Shown here in pieces: positions 9,850 to 18,864 of a stretch of 64,000 bases of DNA (positions are counted from its first letter, which is position 1; the number at the start of each line of letters is the position of its first letter). The notes below the pieces were generated by a model. That model saw nothing but the letters and a program-made list of their open reading frames with translations. It was not told where the DNA came from and ran no database searches. The DNA lies in contig JAGYJY010000022.1 of NCBI GenBank assembly GCA_018401745.1, positions 124,001 through 188,000 of the forward strand, read 5' to 3'. The position numbers were made by a program, and so were the translations under genes. This stretch comes from Pirellulales bacterium. GTDB lineage: Bacteria > Planctomycetota > Planctomycetia > Pirellulales > UBA1268.

Positions 9850-10822
9850 TTAGGCCGCGAGCGTCGCGTCGGCCAGTTCAGCCTTGCGGCGACGGCGACG
9901 GATGCCGGTGTAGCCAAGGCCACCGATGAGGCCGACGGCGGCCAGGCCGATCGTGCTCGGCTCAGGAACAGGGTTGAGGGCCGCACCACCGAGGTCGCGG
10001 AGGCCGCGGCCACCGGCGACGAGGGTGTTGAAGCCGGCGATCTGGGTGAGGTCGCCGTTGCTCGTGTCGATCGTGTACCAGTCGCCGGAGGTGTAGTTGG
10101 TGCCGTAGAGCGTGTTGCTGAGGTGAGTCGAAGGAAAGCTGCAGGCCGACCGTGCGGTTGTTGCCCGGTGACGAGCGAAGCTCGCTGAAGGTCACGGTCG
10201 GGTTGTTCAGGTCAACCGAGTAGAAGCGGCCACGCGAGGTGTTGGCGTAGAGCGTGCCGGTGTTCTGGTCGATCGCGATGTCGCCGAAGGAGTTGGTGTT
10301 GACACCGAAGGCGCTCATGCCCAGCACAGCGAAGCTGTTGATGGCCGACACACTCGGCACGGCCGTCTCGCCGCTGCCGGTGTAGGTCAGCGTGGCCTGC
10401 TTGAGCACGTTGGAGTTGTGCTCGAAGTACCAGAAGGCGTCGTTGTAGAAGGCAGCGTTGTTGGGGTCGGCAGTCAGGCCGAGCGACAGGCCGCCCACGC
10501 TCTTGATCGTGCTGGTGGACCGCTCCCAGTAGTCGAAGGTGTTGGCGGCGTTGACGAAGAACAGATGGTTGCGGCCCGAGTCGTAGGCCATGGCATTGGC
10601 CGTCTGGCCGATCTCAGAGCTGGTGAGCACCTTCGTCGTTGTCTGGTCGACGGGATTGAACTCCCAGATATCGTTGGCGACGTCGACACCGTAGATGTAG
10701 TGGCCGAGCGTGCCGGCAGCCGCATTGGCGGCTGAGACAGCGATCGCGGCGATGGCCGCGAGCGTCGTGAGGGTTGTGCGGAGGGTGGAAAGGACGCCGT
10801 GAACCGTGGTGGTGGTGTTCAT
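9850..10822 (-). CDS. PEP-CTERM sorting-domain protein, frame interrupted near 10132
   Basis: A secreted protein with an N-terminal signal peptide (TLAAIAAIAVSAANAAAG) and, in the last 30 residues, the PEP-CTERM anchor: NPVPEPSTIGLAAVGLIGGL followed by a GYTGIRRRRRK basic tail, the signature handled by exosortase. The middle resembles a beta-propeller (repeats such as DIAIDQNTGTLYANTSRGRF). The signal/propeller part and the PEP-CTERM part lie in different frames. Removing one T near 10132 joins GLQLS to STHLSNTLYGTNYTSGDWYT, giving about 323 residues. The ATG at 10822 is preferred over one at 10885. A near-consensus promoter lies about 280 nt upstream, leaving a long leader. Surface location is inferred from the anchor. 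Confidence 0.8.
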
Positions 10823-11096
10823 CGGATTCGTGCTCTTGCAACGGGAAAACGCCGAGCAAGCAACGAGACCGAGTGCGAAAAACAAACCGCGGCAGAAACC
10901 GGACAGTGCTTAGAAGGATGCGGAAGAAACCGCTCGAACGAAGCTACGACCTGGAAGCGAAATCAGAAAAACAAAAAACGCACCGGCTCATCACCGGGTT
11001 TTTCGTCAGATTTCACTGCTGCGACGTCAGTCGCACGCGGTCAGTAGCTTACTCCTTCTTACGTCGGCCTCCGGAACGTTTCCGCGGCCATCACTT
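10823..11096 (-). promoter_or_regulatory. Long structured 5' leader of the PEP-CTERM gene
   Basis: The stretch between the predicted start site and the PEP-CTERM ATG has no credible gene. On the minus strand it holds a GGCC-GC-GGAA-ACG-TTCC hairpin (11066-11089), a TGCGAC-loop-GTCGCA hairpin (11020-11035), and a short CCGG-based hairpin followed by a T6 run (about 10973-10999). The last looks like a weak intrinsic terminator or attenuator inside the leader. No known riboswitch consensus was recognised. Confidence 0.45.
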
Positions 11097-11102
11097 CAAA
11101 GA

Positions 11103-11130
11103 ATCATACGCCTTCAATCGCACGTGTCAA
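11103..11130 (-). promoter_or_regulatory. Sigma-70-type promoter for the PEP-CTERM gene
   Basis: On the minus strand TTGACA (11130-11125) is followed after 16 nt by TATGAT (11108-11103), a near-perfect -35/-10 pair. Transcription would start near 11096, about 50 nt past the 3' end of the homospermidine synthase gene. Confidence 0.6.
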
Positions 11131-11179
11131 CAGCTTTTCGAAAAATTCCGAAAACACGCAAAAACCCCGTGAAATTCGC

Positions 11180-12637
11180 TCAATCGCCATCGGTGATCAG
11201 GAAGTTTTTGAACTGCCAGACATCGTCTGGATCGACCGACGGATCGTTGTATCCAGGAAACGCCGAGGCGTAGTCCTTCAGGGGAGTCCAGTCGCTGCGG
11301 ACAGAGATGAACTTGCCCAGATAGGGCTTGGCGATCTCCAGCACGTAATCGTGCGGCAGGTCATCCGGCACAAGGAGGCCGCGATCTGGGTTTTCGATCA
11401 TCCACATCGCACACGCCACCACCGAGATGGCAACCTGCATCGTGGTGGCGTTCTGATGCGGCACAAGCCGGCGAGAGGCCTCGATCGACAGATTCGAGCC
11501 GCACCACCAGCTCTTGAGCGGATGCCCCATGATCAACGCGCCGAGAATATCGGACCCGCTGGAGATGTCGTCGTACATGATCCGCTCGCTTGACTGCATC
11601 TTGTAGCGGTGGCCCCGCAGTTCGTGCAGCGACGCGACCGCGGCGTCACACGGGCAGTAGGCGTAGTGCATGGTGGGCCGATAGGCCGCCCGGCCATCCT
11701 CCCAGACCGTCAGCGCATCGGTGATGGTGAAGGCCTCGCCATGCCGAACCACCATGCCCACGACCGGATAGTTGGGAACCCACGTGTTCACCAAGGTGTT
11801 CATCCCCATCCGCGCCAGGCAGATCTGATTTCGCGGACCAGACTCGTGCTCATAGGCAAGGGGTGGCAGTTCCTTTTCATGAGTCCCCCAGCCAAGTTCC
11901 GCTGTCGTGGTGCCTTCCTCACGAAAGCCCTCCACGCTCCAGGTGTTCACAAACTCATCCACCTGCTTCGGTCGATTTGAGATCTGGGTGTCTCGTTCGC
12001 TGCAATGAATCACCTTCACACCCAGCTCATGGGCGAGATGGTTGAAAACCCGATTCTTCGCGTGATCCTTGATCCGCTCAGCCTGCTCCCCGACCAGTTT
12101 TCGCTCCAACAGACACGCATCGGCGATATCGAGCAGCCCTTCCTTGGTGAAGTGGCTAATCAGGCCTGGGTTGGCACCGTGCTCAACGACGCACGTCGGC
12201 CCTGGGCGATCCCAGGAGTCCTTCAGCTTCCGCAGCGCCATATGCCGCCAGTAGAGCGTGAGGTGCGACGGATGCGTGTCGGGCTGCTGAAAATACGGAT
12301 CCCACAGCTCAATCGATGTATTGATGTACAGAACCCCGTGATCGTGGCACCAGCTGATGATCTCGCAGCTGTCGATGTTCCAGGCGAGATCGATCACGAG
12401 ATCCCCTTCCGCCATCCGTTTGCCAAGAATCCTCGCCAGGCTGCCGTGGGTGATGCGGTCTTTGACGAACGTGATCCCCTGGGCGATCCACGGAGCAAGC
12501 GCCTCTTCATCGGGATTGAAGTCGATGATCGTGATCGACTCCGGCTTGATGCCCACATGCTTCAGGAGAATGGGAAGTGTGCAGCGGGCAACCGAACCGA
12601 AACCGATGAAGAGAATCCGCCTGTCGTATGTGAGCAT
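11180..12637 (-). CDS. hss: Homospermidine synthase
   Basis: This NAD-dependent cytoplasmic enzyme makes homospermidine from putrescine (or spermidine plus putrescine). The 485-residue protein has an N-terminal Rossmann fold (ILFIGFGSVARCTLPILLKH) and saccharopine-dehydrogenase-like architecture. Other markers are the LAWNIDSCEIISWCHDHGV stretch, the TCVVEHGANPGLISHF stretch and the C-terminal ALIMGHPLKSWWCGSNLS region typical of bacterial homospermidine synthases. The ATG at 12637 has only a weak ribosome-binding site. It is transcribed away from crcB across a 206-nt divergent spacer. An ornithine cyclodeaminase-family gene 6 kb away may also touch ornithine/polyamine metabolism, but the two are not linked in an operon. 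Confidence 0.9.
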   Translation of the reverse strand: MLTYDRRILFIGFGSVARCTLPILLKHVGIKPESITIIDFNPDEEALAPWIAQGITFVKDRITHGSLARILGKRMAEGDLVIDLAWNIDSCEIISWCHDHGVLYINTSIELWDPYFQQPDTHPSHLTLYWRHMALRKLKDSWDRPGPTCVVEHGANPGLISHFTKEGLLDIADACLLERKLVGEQAERIKDHAKNRVFNHLAHELGVKVIHCSERDTQISNRPKQVDEFVNTWSVEGFREEGTTTAELGWGTHEKELPPLAYEHESGPRNQICLARMGMNTLVNTWVPNYPVVGMVVRHGEAFTITDALTVWEDGRAAYRPTMHYAYCPCDAAVASLHELRGHRYKMQSSERIMYDDISSGSDILGALIMGHPLKSWWCGSNLSIEASRRLVPHQNATTMQVAISVVACAMWMIENPDRGLLVPDDLPHDYVLEIAKPYLGKFISVRSDWTPLKDYASAFPGYNDPSVDPDDVWQFKNFLITDGD

Positions 12638-12843
12638 CAGGGCCTGCTTGCCGTTGGGGGAAACGCGGACCGCCGCGCGGCAGCAGACCGCAACGACACA
12701 AAAGAAGAGGCACGAGTATATCGACTCGAAGCCAGGCGGTCATGCCCACGTGCGATCGTGTCGCCTGCATGGCATGATGCGAGTGGGCGGACGGTCGCTG
12801 ATCGCCCCACCTGCAGCTGTTTCTGAATGCCACGGAACTCACC

Positions 12844-13230
12844 ATGACATCGTCTGCTCACCTGCTCTGGCTGGCGATTGCCGGCGTTGCTGGCGTGCTC
12901 TGCCGCGCCGGTGTTTCGACAGTCGTTGGCCGCGTGGGCGGCGATGGCTTTCCCTGGGCGGTGACGATCGTCAATGTGACCGGCTCCTTCGCCTTCGCTG
13001 CGATCGCGGCAGCCACGCCGATTCGTTTTCTCCCGACGGGCTTTGAAAAGATTCTGCTTGTGGGCCTGCTGGGAGGCTTCACCACCTTTTCCAGCTTTTC
13101 CTACGAAACCGTTCGCCTCCTGCAGGCAGGCCACACCACCGCTGCGGTGGGCTTTGTCGCAGCCAACAACGTCGGGGGGCTGCTCGCAGTGTGGCTCGGG
13201 CTCGCAGCCTTTTCAGCCCGAGCCCCCTGA
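12844..13230 (+). CDS. crcB: CrcB/Fluc fluoride ion channel
   Basis: A 128-residue four-helix membrane protein of the CrcB (Fluc) family, which exports fluoride as an antiparallel dimer. Diagnostic are the N-terminal GVAGVLCRAGVS (the usual GxxGAxxR segment with the conserved Arg), VNVTGSFAFA (family GTxxxN/NxxGSF segment) and GGFTTFSSFSYE, the Phe-box and Na-binding region of helix 3. A weak GGAA precedes the ATG. It is divergent from hss and ends 13 nt before the convergent HAD gene. I looked for a fluoride riboswitch upstream and did not find its consensus. Confidence 0.92.
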   Translation: MTSSAHLLWLAIAGVAGVLCRAGVSTVVGRVGGDGFPWAVTIVNVTGSFAFAAIAAATPIRFLPTGFEKILLVGLLGGFTTFSSFSYETVRLLQAGHTTAAVGFVAANNVGGLLAVWLGLAAFSARAP

Positions 13231-13243
13231 CGTAAGCCGGGGC

Positions 13244-13867
13244 CTACAGGCCCATCGGCACACCGCGGCTGGCGAGCTGCTCGACAAGCTGCCGAGCACC
13301 AGAGAACACTTCCGCGTCCCAGCCGGCAGCCCGGGCGGCCTCGACATGCGCGGGAATATCGTCGCAGAAGAAGATGCGGTCTGCCGGCACCCCCGCTTTG
13401 GCGACCGCCGCTTCGTAGATGCTCGGATGCGGCTTCATCGCCCCCACTTCATAGCTCAGCACCAGCGGGCCAATGCCTCCCGGCAGAATGCCATACCGAC
13501 AGCGAAGCAGGTGCTGCCAGTGGATGTCGCAGGTGTTGGAGAGAATCCCCAGCGGCACGCCAGCCCGCTCGATCGCCGCAATCACCGGCAGCATCTCAGC
13601 GCGAAGCGTGAAGATGTCGCCCGCCGCACGGGCGAGCGCGTCGACATCGACCTCGACCGCCGTCGCACGGACAAACTCCGCATGCAGCGTGTCCCAGGCG
13701 AGCAGGCCCGTTTCGATCCTCCGCGGCCGGTCGTCGGCTGTGAAAAACTGCTCGACGTCCGCCTCAGCGAGGCCCGTGATCGCGGCGACCTTTTGCCAGG
13801 CGAGCGCGTGGTCGAAGTCGACGACCACACGACCAAGATCGAGATAGATGAAGGCGGGACAGCGCAC
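13244..13867 (-). CDS. HAD-superfamily phosphatase (YihX-like)
   Basis: A 207-residue HAD subfamily IA hydrolase. Motif I is IYLDLGRVVVDFD, with Gly instead of the second Asp, as in the YihX (glucose-1-phosphatase) group. Motif II is LGILSNTCDIHW, motif III the Lys in GAMKPHPSIYE, and motif IV FFCDDIPAHVEAA. The helical cap lies at about residues 15-85. The substrate is likely a small phosphorylated sugar or nucleotide but cannot be fixed from sequence. It sits downstream of, and on the same strand as, the SpoIIE-type phosphatase gene with a 69-nt gap, so cotranscription is possible. Confidence 0.85.
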   Translation of the reverse strand: MRCPAFIYLDLGRVVVDFDHALAWQKVAAITGLAEADVEQFFTADDRPRRIETGLLAWDTLHAEFVRATAVEVDVDALARAAGDIFTLRAEMLPVIAAIERAGVPLGILSNTCDIHWQHLLRCRYGILPGGIGPLVLSYEVGAMKPHPSIYEAAVAKAGVPADRIFFCDDIPAHVEAARAAGWDAEVFSGARQLVEQLASRGVPMGL

Positions 13868-13936
13868 GATCGCTCCTCACAGCCACGCGTAGACAAGAAA
13901 AAAGGTGAATATTTTCGACCGCTGCGGCGAGAAGCC

Positions 13937-15607
13937 TCACGCCTGGCGGTGGATGCAGATCAGGCACATGTCGTCGGTCTGCACCTGGCCTGCGGTATAT
14001 TGCTCGACATCGGCAATGATCCTGCGGCCGGCCTCCTCAGCTGATCCGTCGGCCCCAGCAAGCACCGCCGTCAGCCGATGAAAATCGTAGATCTTGCTCT
14101 CCACATCCATCGCCTCGCTGATTCCATCGGTGTAGAGCACAAGCGTTGCCCCGGGATGAATCGCAAACTGCAGGCTGCAGTAGGTGGCCTCGGGATCCCA
14201 GCCGAGGGGCAGGCAGCCGAGATCGGCTCCCACCAGCTCGACCCGGCCATCAGGATGCCGCAGCGCCAAGGGCAGATGGCCGGCATTGACGAGCGTTGCC
14301 TGCTGGGTCGACGGATCGATCACGCACACCATCACCGTGGCAAACCGCTCCTCCCACTCGTTGCTGCAGAAGCTCGCGTTGATTCGGGCCACGGCCTCCG
14401 CCACGTCGTTTTCAGTGGCCACCGCTAAGGCGACCTTGCTCGACAGCGTGGCCATCACGAGCGCCGCCGACACCCCTTTGCCAGACACATCCGCCATGAC
14501 CGCCACGACGCGGCCATCGGGCAGCGGCACGTAGTCGTAGTAGTCGCCTCCGACCTGTCGAGCCGGCGAGTAGAAGTCGAAAATGTCGTAGCCGGGAATC
14601 TCTGGTGGCTGTTTGGGCAGCATCCCCTGCTGAACCTGACGGGCCACATCGAGGTCGCGGCGGAGTTTCTCTCGACGGACGCGGTCTTCATGGGCAAGGG
14701 CCTGCTCGATGGCCCGGGCGGCCTGCTCAGCCAATGAGGCCAGCACGTCGAGATCGTCTGGGCGAAAGCCATCGCTCAACTCGCGGGAGTCGACCTGCAA
14801 CACCCCAAGCACGTCGCCTCCATTCCTGCCGATGGGGGCGCACATCACCGAGCGAATGTGGCAGGCCAGGATGCTCTCGTTCATGTTGAGCCGGGAGTCG
14901 CCCGCGGCGTCGGCCGAGAGAATCGCCTTGCGGCCGCGGACGACCTTTTCAATCAGCGAGCGACTGAGCATCAGCGGGCCTGACTGGTCCGTTCGCATTT
15001 TGCGTGCTCGCAGCACCGGCTTGCCCGACTCGCGATCGATCAGCAGGACAAACGCCCGCTCAGCTTTGGGAAAGATGGTAAAGAGCCCTTCCACCAGCCG
15101 ACCAGGCACAAGCTCAGGGTCGAGTGACGACCCGACGGCGAGGCCAAGTTCATGGGCCGCATGCAGCTTGGCTGCCGCGTTGCGATCGGCCTCAGCCGTC
15201 GACTGGGGCCCGCGAAGGTCGACCTGCGAGACGACCATCGACTCATCTCCGTTGTCGAAAAACATCGTCGCGTCGGCGGGATGTTCCGCTTCATCCGCTG
15301 CACCAACGGCCCGGAGCGTGAGCTGCTGCCCACCGACAGAGAGCTCGTCTCCTACGTTCAGCGGCGTCGGACCGACCAGCTGCTCGCCGTTGACGAACGT
15401 GCCGTTGCGCGAGCCGAGATCTTCCAGCGTGATCGTGGCTGCTCCACCGCGGGCCAACGTGATCACCGCATGCTGCCGACTCACCGCCGACTCAGGGATC
15501 ATCACATCACACGAGGGATGTCGACCAAGAACCGTCCGCTCCTTTGTCAGCGGATACTGCTCTCCCGTGCCAGGATCCCCTTCAAGTTGCAGGTAGTATG
15601 CGTACAC
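13937..15607 (-). CDS. FHA-GAF-SpoIIE protein serine/threonine phosphatase
   Basis: A 556-residue cytoplasmic signalling protein with three modules. Residues 1-105 form an FHA domain (VLGRHPSCDVMIPESAVSRQ and LEDLGSRNGTFVNGEQL), which binds phosphothreonine. Residues 145-310 form a GAF domain (RSVMCAPIGRNGGDVLGVLQ). Residues 320-555 form a PP2C/SpoIIE (RsbU-like) phosphatase with MLPKQPPEIPGYDIFDFYSP, GGDYYDYVPLPDGRVVAVMA, DVSGKGVSAALVMA and LVLYTDGISEAMD, so the metal-binding Asp residues are present. Such proteins usually dephosphorylate anti-anti-sigma factors, but no STAS or RsbW partner is in the window. FHA input suggests crosstalk with Ser/Thr kinases (inference). It is divergent from the nicotinamidase gene. 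Confidence 0.92.
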   Translation of the reverse strand: MYAYYLQLEGDPGTGEQYPLTKERTVLGRHPSCDVMIPESAVSRQHAVITLARGGAATITLEDLGSRNGTFVNGEQLVGPTPLNVGDELSVGGQQLTLRAVGAADEAEHPADATMFFDNGDESMVVSQVDLRGPQSTAEADRNAAAKLHAAHELGLAVGSSLDPELVPGRLVEGLFTIFPKAERAFVLLIDRESGKPVLRARKMRTDQSGPLMLSRSLIEKVVRGRKAILSADAAGDSRLNMNESILACHIRSVMCAPIGRNGGDVLGVLQVDSRELSDGFRPDDLDVLASLAEQAARAIEQALAHEDRVRREKLRRDLDVARQVQQGMLPKQPPEIPGYDIFDFYSPARQVGGDYYDYVPLPDGRVVAVMADVSGKGVSAALVMATLSSKVALAVATENDVAEAVARINASFCSNEWEERFATVMVCVIDPSTQQATLVNAGHLPLALRHPDGRVELVGADLGCLPLGWDPEATYCSLQFAIHPGATLVLYTDGISEAMDVESKIYDFHRLTAVLAGADGSAEEAGRRIIADVEQYTAGQVQTDDMCLICIHRQA

Positions 15608-15764
15608 AGGAGGCTTTCGGTCGGCGACGGCGGCTCACCCGCTCTTTGCGGAGATGCCTCTAAGATACCGGGGCAATCACACCGCACACCAGCAGGCCCG
15701 CAAAGCCCTGAGCGCGAGGCCTGCCCAGCCCCGATCCCCCAAACCCCACTCACGAGACGTGCGA

Positions 15765-16409
15765 ATGCCCGCCAGCCCTCCCGTGCTTGTTGTGGTTGAT
15801 CCTCAGCGAGACTTTTTTCCTGGCGGTGAGCTGGCCGTGCCAGGCGCCGACCGCATCATCGAGCCCATCAATGAGCTCATGGACATGTTTGCGTCGGTGA
15901 TCATCACCCAAGACTGGCATCCGCCAGGTCATGTCTCGTTCGCAGCCAGCCACCCCGGCCGCCAGATTGGAGATCATCTCACACTGCCGCATGGCGAGCA
16001 GCAGCTCTGGCCGGTGCACTGCGTCGCCAACACAGCGGGAGCTGAGATCGACCCTCGGATTGCCGTGCCGCCCCAAGCCAGGATCATTCGCAAAGGAACC
16101 CGCACCTCGATCGACAGCTACTCCGGTTTTTTTGAAAACGACGGCGTCACGCCCGTCGGGCTCCATGACCTGCTCGTCGATCTCTCCGCAACGTCGATGG
16201 TCGTGGCGGGCCTCGCCACCGACGTGTGCGTGCTTGCGACGGTGCTCGACGCTTGCCGTCTCGGCTACGACGTGACTGTCGTCGAGGAAGCCTCCGCAGC
16301 CATCGATTGCGATGGCTCGCTGAGCCGCGCCTGGGCCCAGATGAACGCTGCTGCCGCACGTCGAGCCGCCACCGTCACCGAGGCTGCGTCTTTACGGCGT
16401 CGCGGATAG
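15765..16409 (+). CDS. pncA: Nicotinamidase (isochorismatase-like hydrolase)
   Basis: Nicotinamidase hydrolyses nicotinamide to nicotinate for NAD salvage. The 214-residue protein has the cysteine-hydrolase triad: Asp in VVVDPQRDFFPGGELAVPGA, Lys in IRKGTRTSIDSYSGF, and the nucleophilic Cys in GLATDVCVLATVLDA. The metal site includes DWHPPGHVSFA, and the WPVHCV motif is typical of PncA rather than other isochorismatases. I chose the ATG at 15765, after GAGACG, because it puts the first strand directly at the N-terminus; an upstream in-frame start at 15654 would add a basic low-complexity leader. It is divergent from the SpoIIE gene. Confidence 0.92.
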   Translation: MPASPPVLVVVDPQRDFFPGGELAVPGADRIIEPINELMDMFASVIITQDWHPPGHVSFAASHPGRQIGDHLTLPHGEQQLWPVHCVANTAGAEIDPRIAVPPQARIIRKGTRTSIDSYSGFFENDGVTPVGLHDLLVDLSATSMVVAGLATDVCVLATVLDACRLGYDVTVVEEASAAIDCDGSLSRAWAQMNAAAARRAATVTEAASLRRRG

Positions 16410-16547
16410 GGCGGCCGTATGAAGGCACCCTCAACAGTCCAACTCCCGGAACGGCGATTCGGCACGCGATGACCACCGCCAAAGACCGCCTTGCACCTCA
16501 AAGGCAGCCAGTATTTTCCGGCGACTGATCCCCGATCAGCCCAAAAG

Positions 16548-16576
16548 AAAAAACCCCTCGTTTCCAAGGGGATTTT
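16548..16576 (-). terminator. Intrinsic terminator of the tRNA-Pro gene
   Basis: On the minus strand CCCCT and AGGGG (16567-16571 with 16554-16558) form a short G/C stem followed by a T6 run (16553-16548). It lies a few bases past the tRNA 3' end. Confidence 0.75.
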
Positions 16577-16581
16577 TGAAA

Positions 16582-16656
16582 TCGGGGCGACATGATTCGA
16601 ACATGCGACCTCCTGGTCCCAAACCAGGCGCTCTAGCCAGGCTGAGCTACGCCCCG
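16582..16656 (-). tRNA. tRNA-Pro (anticodon UGG)
   Basis: Read on the minus strand, the 7-bp acceptor CGGGGCG pairs with CGCCCCG. The D arm is GCTCAGCCTGGCTAGAGC, the anticodon stem-loop CCTGG-TTTGGGA-CCAGG gives TGG, and the T arm has GTTCGAATC. The discriminator base is A and CCA is not encoded. The cloverleaf is complete with no intron. Confidence 0.96.
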
Positions 16657-16844
16657 TCTGCCCTCGCGGCGGCCGCAGGTGCGGCTGGTAGAGCAACTCG
16701 CTTAGTCTAGCCTGCGAGAGCCGGGAACCGAAGATGGGTCCGTTTTCTGCCTGCGGAACCGACACAAGCGGCAGCGGGCGACTGCAATCCTCGCCTTGAA
16801 AGCAGCCCCCGCCGCCGCCAGTTGAACGTGTGTTGAGGCAGACC

Positions 16845-17852
16845 TCAGACGACTTCTGCCGTGAGAAACTCCAGCAGCCGCTGAAACTCGTCGGCATCCG
16901 CAAACGGAATCACGATCTTGCCGGAGCCCTTACTCGTGGCCTGCACCACAACTTTTGTGCCGAGGGCCCTGCGGAGGTCGTTTTCCATGGCGATGATCTG
17001 AGCGGGTCGCTTTGCGACAGGCCGGCCCCCACGGCGGGCTCCCGGAGCCCCCTCACCAAAGGCGTCGTCGTCTTCGTCGCTTCGCAGGATCTCCTTCACT
17101 TCCGCTTCCACGGCCCGCACGCTCAGGCCCTCGTCGACAACGCGGCGGGCCAGCCGCACCTGCACTGGCTCGTCACCAATCGGCAGCAGGGCTCGGGCAT
17201 GCCCCATCGAGATCGAACCTGCCCGCAGGAGCTGCTGCACGTCGCCCGGCAGATCAAGCAGCCGAATCAGGTTGGCCACGGTGGAGCGATCCACCGAGAG
17301 CCGCTTGGCAAGTTCTTCCTGGGTGCACTGCCAGTTGGCGAGGTACTGCTTGAAGCTGGCAGCTTTCTCGAGCGCGTCGAGATCCCGTCGCTGCAGGTTT
17401 TCGACGATCGCAATCTCGGCCATCTGCCGATCGTCGACCTCGAGCACGCGAGCAAGGATGCTTGTCCAGCCGACCCGCCGGGCTGCTGCGAGCCGACGCT
17501 GGCCAGCGATCAGCTGATAGCGATCCCCCTGCTGCCGCACGACGATCGGCTGCACCAGCCCATGCTCGCGAATGCTCTCGGCCAGCTCCGCCAGGGCACC
17601 ATCGTCAAGCACACTCCGCGGCTGCCACGGGTTGGCGTCGATCGAGGTGACGGGGATCGTGTCGGCTGGCAGGCTGGCCACCGCCTGCTCCGCCGCTTCG
17701 GGGGAATGCAGAAAGAGTCGCGCGGCCGCGGCTGGACCAGGCCCACTCGCTGGGGGGGTGGCGACGGCCGCTGTGCCGTCGGCTTCGCCGCCGGGGCCCG
17801 TGCGACCGAGCAGGGCCTCGAGTCCTCTTCCCAGGCGTCGTTGATTACTCAC
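16845..17852 (-). CDS. parB: ParB chromosome-partitioning protein
   Basis: ParB binds parS, spreads as a CTP-dependent clamp and stimulates ParA. The 335-residue protein starts RRLGRGLEALLGR, as many ParBs do. It has the ParB/Srx (CTPase) domain with ANPWQPRS and AGQRRLAAARRVGW, where the usual GERR is GQRR. A KorB-like helix-turn-helix follows (TQEELAKRLSVDRSTVANLI), then a C-terminal dimerisation domain ending in the conserved FADADEFQRLLEFL helix. The start overlaps the 3' end of parA by 8 nt, so the genes are cotranscribed. Three parS-like sites lie 2-6 kb upstream. Confidence 0.95.
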   Translation of the reverse strand: MSNQRRLGRGLEALLGRTGPGGEADGTAAVATPPASGPGPAAAARLFLHSPEAAEQAVASLPADTIPVTSIDANPWQPRSVLDDGALAELAESIREHGLVQPIVVRQQGDRYQLIAGQRRLAAARRVGWTSILARVLEVDDRQMAEIAIVENLQRRDLDALEKAASFKQYLANWQCTQEELAKRLSVDRSTVANLIRLLDLPGDVQQLLRAGSISMGHARALLPIGDEPVQVRLARRVVDEGLSVRAVEAEVKEILRSDEDDDAFGEGAPGARRGGRPVAKRPAQIIAMENDLRRALGTKVVVQATSKGSGKIVIPFADADEFQRLLEFLTAEVV

Positions 17853-18720
17853 AGTCGCGTACCTCCATGCACAGTTCTGTGTAGGCGCGGGCTCCGGCCG
17901 ACCGCGGGGCGTAGTCGAGCACGCTCATGGCGTGGCTGGGGGCTTCCGAGACCGACACGTCCCGCGGGATCACGGTGTCAAACACGATTTCACCGAAGAA
18001 GTCCCGCACCTCCGCTTCAACCTCGTGGGTGAGTTCGAGCGAGGCTTCATGCATCGTCAGAACAATGCCTCCAAACTGAAGTCTTCCCGGACGGGCCTGC
18101 ATCACGTCGCGGATCACCTCGATCATCTGCGTGAGACCCTCGAGGGCGAAGTACTCGCACTGAATCGGCATCAAGACTTCCGTGCTGCCGGCGAGGGCTG
18201 TCCGCGTGAGGTCGCCGAGCGACGGTGGGCAGTCAATCAGGCAGTAATCCCAGGCCCCGAGGCCGTGGGCCATGTGATGCTCGAGGACAGCCGATCCTCC
18301 GCGGGCGAGCTCGGCAATCCGTTCGACGTCACGCACGCTGCGGCTGCCTGGTAATAAGGAGAGGTTCTCAATGCTCGTCGCGGTCACCGACTCAGCCAGG
18401 GCCTGTTCGCTGACGAGAGGATGCTCAGCGGCGGGTGTGCCGCCGAATCCTGTGGTGGCGTTGCACTGCGGATCCAGATCGACCAGCAGCGTTCGCAGGC
18501 CGCCCTTGGCAAGGCCAGCAGCGATGTTCGATGCGGTGGTGGTCTTGCCGACCCCCCCCTTCTGATTTGCAACACACACGATCCGGCCCACGCTCGAATG
18601 CTTTCTTGACGGCAGCCCCGCTTCCCCCTTCGCGAACCCAGCACGCCCATCGCCAGATCCGGGCCCGCTCGGCACGACTGTTTCGCCGTGCGCAAGCGGT
18701 GCACTCGGAATATCGGCCAT
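17845..18720 (-). CDS. parA: ParA (Soj) chromosome-partitioning ATPase
   Basis: ParA is a Walker-type ATPase that binds DNA nonspecifically and moves ParB-parS complexes. The 291-residue protein has the deviant Walker A ANQKGGVGKTTTASNIAAGL near residue 51, LLVDLDPQCNAT (Walker A'), and DYCLIDCPPSLG (Walker B). About 40 residues of hydrophilic N-terminal extension precede the ATPase core, as in chromosomal ParAs of some other phyla. The gene heads the parA-parB operon and overlaps parB by 8 nt. No nearby plasmid replication gene is visible, which with the housekeeping context supports a chromosomal Par system. Confidence 0.95.
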   Translation of the reverse strand: MADIPSAPLAHGETVVPSGPGSGDGRAGFAKGEAGLPSRKHSSVGRIVCVANQKGGVGKTTTASNIAAGLAKGGLRTLLVDLDPQCNATTGFGGTPAAEHPLVSEQALAESVTATSIENLSLLPGSRSVRDVERIAELARGGSAVLEHHMAHGLGAWDYCLIDCPPSLGDLTRTALAGSTEVLMPIQCEYFALEGLTQMIEVIRDVMQARPGRLQFGGIVLTMHEASLELTHEVEAEVRDFFGEIVFDTVIPRDVSVSEAPSHAMSVLDYAPRSAGARAYTELCMEVRDCE

Positions 18721-18864
18721 TCACGGAACGTTCGTCACGACGCGGTCGCTGAGGCGACAGAACCGGACTTCCGCGCAGAGTTGCCCAAACAGCCTGGCAA
18801 GATAGGACGGCTGGCAAGAGACAGAGGGCCGCGAAGGCAGGACCGCAGCCAGCGGCGGCTGAGC

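Noticed and set aside
12640..12843. Fluoride riboswitch upstream of crcB
   Set aside because: The 206-nt spacer lacks the GGNGAUGG...CGCC pattern and the 3' pseudoknot bases of the crcB motif. The GC-rich GGCGGACGGTCGCTGATCGCC stretch is only a superficial resemblance.
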